A DNA stretch of 64,000 nt from NCBI GenBank assembly GCA_910890315.1, contig CAJVGD010000005.1:558001-622000 (forward strand), written 5' to 3'. The notes under the pieces were generated by a model that was not told the origin of the DNA, searched no databases, and was given only the letters and a program-made list of their open reading frames with translations. Made by a program: the position numbers and the translations under genes. The DNA is from Serendipita indica DSM 11827. Lineage: Eukaryota > Basidiomycota > Agaricomycetes > Sebacinales > Serendipitaceae. Positions 57,629 through 64,000 of the stretch are shown here, piece by piece. Position 1 is the stretch's first letter; each line of letters starts with the position of its first letter.

Positions 57629-60600
57629 CTAACGTGAATAGATCTCTCGCAGGGCTCGAGGATACTTCTCGACCAGAAGCATGTACAACTTCCTGGCTTC
57701 TGGTGCTTCCGAGGGATCCGTAACTATTGCCTGCGGGTCAAACACCTCTCCTTCACGCTCGTCAGCCAGGATGTTTGCGAGGGGTTGTCCAGCTTGCAGT
57801 CGACCGAGGATATCTTGGAGTGCTCCCCGCGCCTTGTTGTGTAATCGCCAGCCAATCTCCTCGCGAACGATGCGCCGTAAATGGTCCACCTCCTTTAGTA
57901 AAGCTTTGTCCCTCGACCCGCCATCCGTTCTAGCCTCCAGAAGCAGAGAGGACCGTGCCATAATCTCCGGATGAGATAAGGTTTCCATACGGGATGCGCG
58001 TCGTCCCCATTCCATCCCCCAGTTCTCCTTTATGCCATTCTCATCTCCCCCATCGAGTCTGACATCGAGAGCTTCCTCACCCTGTACGGACAGAATGTTC
58101 TCGACAACTTCAAAGCCTCGTTCGACCTCGCCAGCGCGGAGAAGGACCAGAATGAGTTGATTCCAGTTGTGTGCGTCAAACGCAAAGCCAGCGTCACGGA
58201 GTCGCTGCCATTGCCTTGCTACATCGAGTTGTCGGCCTGCGTCGGACATGGCGTCCATATAGATGGACAAGGGATAGCAAAGTGTCATCCTGCGAGCAGG
58301 AGTGGCGCGAAGAACACCTGCCCTTGTGGATGGTTGATTCGGCTCCATTCCCCCGTGGTCGTCAGTAGCGTTGGATCCCGTCAAAGAGCGAACGGTTGTT
58401 TCCTCCATTTCAATCAACGCTTGGGTGACGGTGATGATACGCTCCCAGGTCTCCTCCACGCGCTCAATGTTGCCACTACGTCGATAAGCGTCCATGAGTC
58501 GTGTGAGAATCGTGATCGACGGCTCATCACCAATAGTCGTGATCTGCTCCAACAACCTCTCCACCTTCTCAGGACGCATACGTTTGACATACTCGTCCAA
58601 GAGCGGTCCCGCAACTATCTCGCGACCAAGGATTTGTCCTTTGAGCATCGAATCACCCTTCTCTGAGCGCTCTTCGAAAAGTCTCGCGAGGAAGCGCTCA
58701 GCAGACTGCAAGCTTTGTTGGTGTTCCTCCTCGCTGAGATTGCCGGTAGAATCAGATTCAATGAGGGTCCTGATGATGAGCGCATAGGTCAAGGGCAGCA
58801 ATCTGAGCCCACGTCGTCTGAGCTGTTGATAAACCCACTCAGCGCCGTCAAACTTTCCTTGTTTGACGAAGCCAGCCAATATGTGCGTAAGCGCATAGAT
58901 GGGACGGTAAGATGAGAGATGTCGTGTAGTTGAGAGCTTGCGTGTTCGTCCCGGCTTGATTCCACTTCGAAGTCGTTCTACATTACTCAAACCTCTTCTT
59001 CGCTCCTCGTCATCCATGAGTTGGAAGTAGTGAACCGCGTCGTCCATCATACCTGCATCGCATGCAGAGATGATCATCATCGTCATTGAATAAGCATTTG
59101 GCTCGACGGGGAAAGCTGACTGCTCGGTGATGTTTTGAAAGACGCGTTGAACGGTGATGTACGGTGCCCCAATCGCGACAAAGGCTCGCAAGACAATGTT
59201 GTACAGACTTGTCCGTTGCTCAGACTCGGCTGCGACCACAGACGAGTCCATATTTTTGTCCGTCTTGTTACCTCCATGAGAGACGGTAGGAGCCACCAAA
59301 AGATCCTCTTCGTATAGTGTCCATATACGGGTGACACTCGCCCATTGACCGCTATCCGCATAGACTCTCATGAGCTTCAGGATAGTATTTGGACTCGGGT
59401 GAACCCCGCGGTTGATGACGGTAGCCTCCCAGAGTCGCGTCGCATTTTGCGGGTCCCGTCGCCGAATCATGAGGTTGAGGAGAATGTCCAATGTCTGCGC
59501 ACTGATGGCCCCTCGTGCGCCATGAACCTCGTCAGTCGCCACCTTCCCTTTCTGCCTTCGTTGCACCTCAATCGAATGCATGTACTCTAGCACTTTGGCC
59601 GCGGCGTGGGCATTGCCCGTGTTGGCAAAAGCGCGGAGAGCTGTATTCCACGGGATTGCATCCGAGGAGATGCCATCACTTAGCATTCGTTCAATCCAGT
59701 GCGTGACCTTGTCTACATTTCCACTCCTAGCATACGCTTCGAGAAGGGGAATATAGTCTGACACACTCGGGCCATGTGGCATCAGCATGACTTCGAAGAT
59801 CTCCTCGGCATCCTTGAGTCGGTCAGGAAGGTTGAATGAGGATGGGGAGGGCGTTGGGTCAACCGGTGGGTTACTTCGGTCGACAGAGGGAGAAGCGACG
59901 AGATCGGGGAGAATGGTGGGTGATTGAAGATCGTATAGGGGCGCTTCCAGGTATGACTGGATAAGGTTCCGAACATCTTTCTTGCTCAACCCATTATCCT
60001 TCTGTAGACTGGCGACAAGGTCCAATGCTTGCAAGATATCACCCTTTCGAGCGGCAAGAACCAGTTGTGCTGAGCGGGAGTATGTATCGAGCTCCTTGGC
60101 GCTCTCGTCCGTCGGATTCGTTTGAAGCTGGTGATTATAGAGCTCTAAAAATAATTCCGAGAGCCGTAGATGCCCGGTGCTTGCCATGTTGATGCTGAAT
60201 TTCAGGAGGAGCTGCGATGGAAGTGTATATCCTGCATCTCTCATGACTTTGATCAACTTTGCCGTTTCTGCCACGACCTGTTGCACCCGCCCGTAACGTG
60301 GACCGTCCTCTATCGCACTGAAACGGCGACTTAGGTAAAGAAAAGCGAGGAGGCCAACCCTTTGATGTGTCGATTCGTCCCAATCAAGTCGAGATTTCTC
60401 CCTCTTATTGGTAGAACGTCGTCCGGCATACCAACGTGTGATGCCCTCAATCTCCCCGAACATGTTCAGGACCTCTTTGCGGAGGAGATCACTATACTGC
60501 CTCGTCGTCGTGGGGATAGACAGCCCCGTGCCAATGAAGTGTACAGAGAGCCTTTCCCAGTGCCGACAGACGAGGAACAGGGCCTCTTCTACTTTTCCAT

Positions 60601-61282
60601 GCAGTCGAGCAGAAAAGATGTATGCTCTGAGCGTCTGCAGAACCATCGCCTGATCATGCACCTCGTCATTTATTAGGACGTTCAGCTCAGCTTCCGCCTC
60701 TGAAAGCTGCCCAAAGAAGGAGTATATCTGAGCGCGCACGCATTGTGCATAGAAAAGAAGCTCGGAAGACCCTCGCAAGTCGGAGGATTCAATACGAGTC
60801 CAAATCTGATGAGCGAGCAACACGGCCCAAGGCGAGGACCACCGCGGCCATTGAACGTCTGAGCGCAGTTTATCAGGTGTGAATTGCTTTGGAGACTCGC
60901 CAGAGGTGGTATTGGCATGCGCCGCGAGGAGGAGACAGAAGCATAGACGGAGTTGGTCAGGAAGGGAGAGTTGATGTGGGCGTTTTTCGATGAGACGCAC
61001 GACGGGGTCGAGTCTTTGCTTGTAAAAAGCCAGACGCTCGCCTTGGGCACCGGATTGCAATGCTTGGTCCAGTCTTTGCTGCGGAGTGTACTTTTTGTTC
61101 TTTCTGTGCTGGGTTTTCGAGACCGCTTTGGTGTGTTGTATGTCCTCCTGGCGTGGATCCGTAGACATGGCACGTCCTCGCCATGGAGACGTACTGGTAT
61201 CATGTAAGCGGCGATAGTTGGACCGCAAGTGATTCTGTATATGCTTGGCTAGTGAACGATTAGGGAAAAAAATGGTTGACAT
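57629..61282 (-). CDS. Large pentatricopeptide-repeat (PPR) protein, probably mitochondrial
   Basis: A single uninterrupted exon of 1,217 codons, unusual among the intron-rich genes here. The start MSTIFFPNRSLAKHIQNH has a basic, Ser-rich N-terminus suited to mitochondrial import. The protein then carries many PPR-like helix pairs, for example YIPLLEAYARSGNVDKVTHW, WNTALRAFANTGNAHAAAKV, ILTRLMDAYRRSGNIERVEE and WNQLILVLLRAGEVERGFEV. PPR proteins bind organellar RNA for processing, stability or translation. The exact target is unknown. The Arg/Lys-rich segment after residue 60 (QHRKNKKYTPQQR) may help in RNA binding. Confidence 0.85.
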   Translation of the reverse strand: MSTIFFPNRSLAKHIQNHLRSNYRRLHDTSTSPWRGRAMSTDPRQEDIQHTKAVSKTQHRKNKKYTPQQRLDQALQSGAQGERLAFYKQRLDPVVRLIEKRPHQLSLPDQLRLCFCLLLAAHANTTSGESPKQFTPDKLRSDVQWPRWSSPWAVLLAHQIWTRIESSDLRGSSELLFYAQCVRAQIYSFFGQLSEAEAELNVLINDEVHDQAMVLQTLRAYIFSARLHGKVEEALFLVCRHWERLSVHFIGTGLSIPTTTRQYSDLLRKEVLNMFGEIEGITRWYAGRRSTNKREKSRLDWDESTHQRVGLLAFLYLSRRFSAIEDGPRYGRVQQVVAETAKLIKVMRDAGYTLPSQLLLKFSINMASTGHLRLSELFLELYNHQLQTNPTDESAKELDTYSRSAQLVLAARKGDILQALDLVASLQKDNGLSKKDVRNLIQSYLEAPLYDLQSPTILPDLVASPSVDRSNPPVDPTPSPSSFNLPDRLKDAEEIFEVMLMPHGPSVSDYIPLLEAYARSGNVDKVTHWIERMLSDGISSDAIPWNTALRAFANTGNAHAAAKVLEYMHSIEVQRRQKGKVATDEVHGARGAISAQTLDILLNLMIRRRDPQNATRLWEATVINRGVHPSPNTILKLMRVYADSGQWASVTRIWTLYEEDLLVAPTVSHGGNKTDKNMDSSVVAAESEQRTSLYNIVLRAFVAIGAPYITVQRVFQNITEQSAFPVEPNAYSMTMMIISACDAGMMDDAVHYFQLMDDEERRRGLSNVERLRSGIKPGRTRKLSTTRHLSSYRPIYALTHILAGFVKQGKFDGAEWVYQQLRRRGLRLLPLTYALIIRTLIESDSTGNLSEEEHQQSLQSAERFLARLFEERSEKGDSMLKGQILGREIVAGPLLDEYVKRMRPEKVERLLEQITTIGDEPSITILTRLMDAYRRSGNIERVEETWERIITVTQALIEMEETTVRSLTGSNATDDHGGMEPNQPSTRAGVLRATPARRMTLCYPLSIYMDAMSDAGRQLDVARQWQRLRDAGFAFDAHNWNQLILVLLRAGEVERGFEVVENILSVQGEEALDVRLDGGDENGIKENWGMEWGRRASRMETLSHPEIMARSSLLLEARTDGGSRDKALLKEVDHLRRIVREEIGWRLHNKARGALQDILGRLQAGQPLANILADEREGEVFDPQAIVTDPSEAPEARKLYMLLVEKYPRALREIYSR

Positions 61283-61878
61283 GGTTCAGGCACTACGTAC
61301 GTTGACGTCGTAAACTGGACGAGCAAAGGTCCTTGTTTACTGCATTTCGCAGTAATTCACGTGCCTTCTTTGATTCGAACCCATGCGGGACAAAAGACGG
61401 GTCAAAAAACCCGAGTCGTGAGGTCTCGACCTGGACGGTAAAGGCGTTTGCTGGGTCGAATTTCTGTCGTGAATGTCTTGATACATGTTGCCTTTTGGTT
61501 TGAAAGAGCATTGAGAGGAATGGACGCGCTCGAACGCATACTTGGTCATGTTTGAGCCGCCTTTGGGCCGAGAGTTGGGCACAGAAAACGATTGCAGAAT
61601 AGAGATCTCTTGACATAGATACCCTAGAATAACATTTATGAATAATAGACCTTGATTGGAGATGATGAAATATTACCTTGCAGTCGTGCAAGGGATCAAG
61701 TTTGACGAGCGCTTCGGGTCAAATTGGTCCTCGCGTTTGGTTGGTTACGCAAGCACAAGGATTAGTCAGGATGCATGTTATTTGTAATCTAAAGAGCAAT
61801 TGCAGTGGCAAACTTGCTCTCCCCGCCATCGAGCCCCTCGTCCAAAGTACGTTTCCCACTCTGATTATAAGACTAGGA
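61283..61878 (-). other. Upstream region of the PPR gene with a doubtful open frame
   Basis: A 132-codon minus-strand frame (61293-61691) includes a coding-like part, FDPANAFTVQVETSRLGFF with FVPHGFESKKARELLRN. It may be a small mitochondrial protein or part of one, but I recognise no family and see no clear exon partner. The rest should hold the promoters of the divergent PPR and GNAT genes. Confidence 0.3.
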
Positions 61879-62633
61879 ATGCCTTCCACCGACGCTCCTG
61901 CGCACGAATTTGTCATTGCGGACGATAGCACACCCGATCTTCTCGCCCAGTGTGTAAACGTCCGTATCGCAGGTGTGTCAACTAGCCATTCCTGAAGCGA
62001 GAGACTAAAGTTTATCTAGTCTTTGTCGACGAACAGCAGTTTCCTCTCGATACAGAAATTGATAAATGTACGGCGTCGTCTGGCGTGAATAACTCTACGG
62101 GTGGCTGATACAGGGATTCCTAGACGACGAACCCGGTAAATCTACACATGTCCTCCTGAGGCTAGTTCAGGGTTTGGAACCGATTGGGACTATCCGCATC
62201 GTCCACCTCTCGCCGACGGACAAAAAGCTCGGCCGTCTCTGTGTGCTCAAACCGTATCGGAATTTTAAATTTGGAAAGGACCTAGTGCTCGCCGCCCATG
62301 ATTACATTCGCAAGCAGGCTGTCACGTCCAACGGGGAGGATGGCCCGCGACTGTCCGTGTCGCTGCATTCTCAAATCTACGTCAAGGGGTTCTATGCAAA
62401 GTATGTGTACTGGTGTTTTGATTTGGGGGTTCAGACACTAAACTTTGCGACAGGTGTGGATATGAAGAGGTGGTGCGTAGCGCATGCATACAGATTGACT
62501 GAATCTATAAACTAAGCAAAGTTTAGGGACCCGAGTTTGATGAAGATGTGAGTGGTCCGTGTCTGGTCCGTGTGTATTACTTACCTCTTTGTCCCAGGGA
62601 GCTCCGCATCAGCGAATGATCCGATATCTGTGA
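61879..62633 (+). CDS. GNAT-family N-acetyltransferase
   Basis: Six exons join in phase. The start MPSTDAPAHEFVIAD at 61879 leads to VFVDEQQFPLDTEID, THVLLRLVQGLEPIGTIRI, the acetyl-CoA-binding region KLGRLCVLKPYRNFKFGKDL, HSQIYVKGFYAKCGYEEVG, and finally GAPHQRMIRYL with the stop at 62631-62633. The V-F-V-D-E-Q start, the RLxVxxxxRxxGxG-like loop and the GFYxKxGYxxxG block are those of small soluble GNAT enzymes related to bacterial ElaA. The acceptor (small molecule or protein) is not known. Length is about 180 aa. Confidence 0.85.
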
Positions 62634-62824
62634 CATTTTAGCGTCTACGGCGGAGAAACCGATGGATTGATGGCCCTAATGAGCCATGGCGGCAACCTCC
62701 GGCGGGCCTAGTATTTGGCAGACGGTCCACGGGTACCTTGGCCTCCTTTCGTTCGTTTACTCGCTGTCGAGCCTTGACTGTATCGTGCTACTTGGAATGG
62801 ATCGAGGTCTGAAGACTAGTTATC

Positions 62825-64000
62825 ATGTTTATTATGCCAGCTAACCGCTCCAATTCGCCTCCAGCACCCAGTTATCTCTCCCAGTCAAAGGCAGAGGCAA
62901 TCTTGTCCGAAGTCAGGCCGACCAAAGTCAGGACAGAGACACTAATCTGCATCAACGTCTTTTTGGACGAACTTCTCTGGCTCGTCCTCAGCACCGCGCG
63001 CTCGTTTTCCACCGATCGTCTAAAGGTCTCGCTCGTCAAAGTTCTCCCCACCACGCTCGGCAAAGACGCGCTTCTAGAGGCTGAAGTAGAGCTCAAGGCA
63101 TACTGGGAAAAGACTGGTCTCCATGTCCTCAAAGCACTCGAGAGTGCGCCTTCGCCGAGTACGACGGAGTTTCCGCTGCAGGCAGCGTTTGAAGTAGGCA
63201 TGCTCATTTTGTTCCCATTTTCTTATACTCACACGTATTTACACAGCTTCTACGACACAAATGTGAAGCCTACTCGACGCTGGGCGAGCTAGACGAGGAT
63301 GCAGATGTAGAGTCCCGGTTGCAGACCCGTATGCTCCAGGCGTCGTCCAACCCGCCAAATGCGACAGCTGTCGCTCCTGCTGCACTCTATCTAACTGCTG
63401 TCCTCGAGTACGTCGTCTCAATTGGGCGCCCTTCGTGGGAAACAATAGCTGATGACTTTCCTTCACAGGCATATTTGCGAGTAAGGACTTCTTTGATACA
63501 CACGCAACATCATTCAGACGCTTATTGTTTCTCTAGACACATCCTGGGAAACCTCGCGCGCGTTGTTGGGCGCGATGCAAGTCGAGCCACTGCCCAGGTC
63601 GGCGACCTGTACGTGGCATTGTGCGAAGACGATACGATCTATGGACTGTTCAAAACGATGAAAGGTTCGTCTTCTCTCGTCGTTAGGCATCTTAGGCGTC
63701 GCCGTGCTCACGTATCAACTTCTTGCAGTTCAAGAACAAATCGACCGCCAAAGCAAAGGTTCCCGTCCTCGCAGGAGCAAATCGTTTGTCCGAGGCGACA
63801 GCTCGCCGTTGCGTGCCACCTCTCCACAACCGACGCCAACCGGCTCGACAGACAACATGCGAGCCTCGGCAGATGTAAATGGAGGAGGATTGGCGACGAC
63901 GCAGCCCGGACACGCGCCCTCGTCGTCTGACAAGCTCCGCGCGCTCAAAATGTTCAAGAATGGCAACAGCGACGCTGCATCGAACAAGGAGCACCAGCGC
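62825..64000 (+). CDS. Conserved fungal protein with histone-fold-like segment, truncated by window end
   Basis: Start MFIMPANRSN at 62825 (or Met at 62834). The first exon gives a helical region: INVFLDELLWLVLSTARSF and LLEAEVELKAYWEKTGLHV. After an intron comes APAALYLTAVLE, then two tiny exons, then EHILGNLARVVGRDASRATA with DLYVALCEDD. This latter block resembles the H2A histone fold (its APVYLAAVLEYLTAEIL...AIRNDEEL), as also found in the N-terminal region of SOS-type Ras exchange factors. A basic Ser-rich linker follows (GSRPRRSKSFVRGDSS) and the frame is open at the window edge. The family is not recognised beyond this. Function unknown. Confidence 0.65.

Overview
The window is nuclear DNA of a filamentous fungus, very probably a basidiomycete of the Agaricomycetes. 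Genes are densely packed and mostly split by many introns of about 45-60 bp with GT..AG ends and CTAAC-like branch points. The encoded families (NOP9, ERG27, COQ8, ATG29, IMPACT/YIH1, DDI1, a GPI-anchored GH17 enzyme, DUF6534 membrane proteins, NB-ARC/TPR proteins) are typical of that group. The exact genus cannot be fixed from sequence alone. No rRNA, tRNA, CRISPR array or convincing intact transposon was seen.

Layout. 1-865: the 3' part of a PARP-like gene. 1-8.4 kb: NOP9 and ERG27 (divergent), then a tandem duplication carrying two copies of a small His-rich secreted protein gene. 8.8-21.7 kb: a UvrD-type helicase fused to a RecB/Cas4-like nuclease, COQ8, a PX/PXB/DUF3818 protein (yeast Ypr097w/Lec1 type), a MARVEL-domain membrane protein and a DUF6534 membrane protein. 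22.3-37.9 kb: an accessory-looking block with two NADAR-domain genes, one NB-ARC/TPR/protein-kinase fusion gene, and four PARP-like genes with treble-clef-like zinc fingers. 38.1-44.4 kb: an ABCC transporter with two apparent frameshifts in its second ATPase domain. 45.7-50.3 kb: a long coiled-coil protein. 50.5-56.7 kb: GH17 glucanase, IMPACT/YIH1, ATG29 and DDI1. 57.3-64 kb: an inverted GH17 fragment, a long PPR protein, a GNAT acetyltransferase, and a gene running off the right edge with a histone-fold-like segment.

The most interesting region is 22-38 kb. NADAR domains act on ADP-ribose compounds, and some remove ADP-ribose from guanine in DNA. The neighbouring PARP-like proteins carry the His-Tyr-Glu triad of ADP-ribosyltransferases. 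Between them lies an NLR-like STAND protein that ends in a protein kinase. Writers, a possible eraser and a sensor-like kinase side by side suggest an ADP-ribose-based defence or self/non-self locus. This is inference from family membership and proximity. Exon boundaries are read by eye from splice motifs and protein continuity; spans are genomic and include introns.
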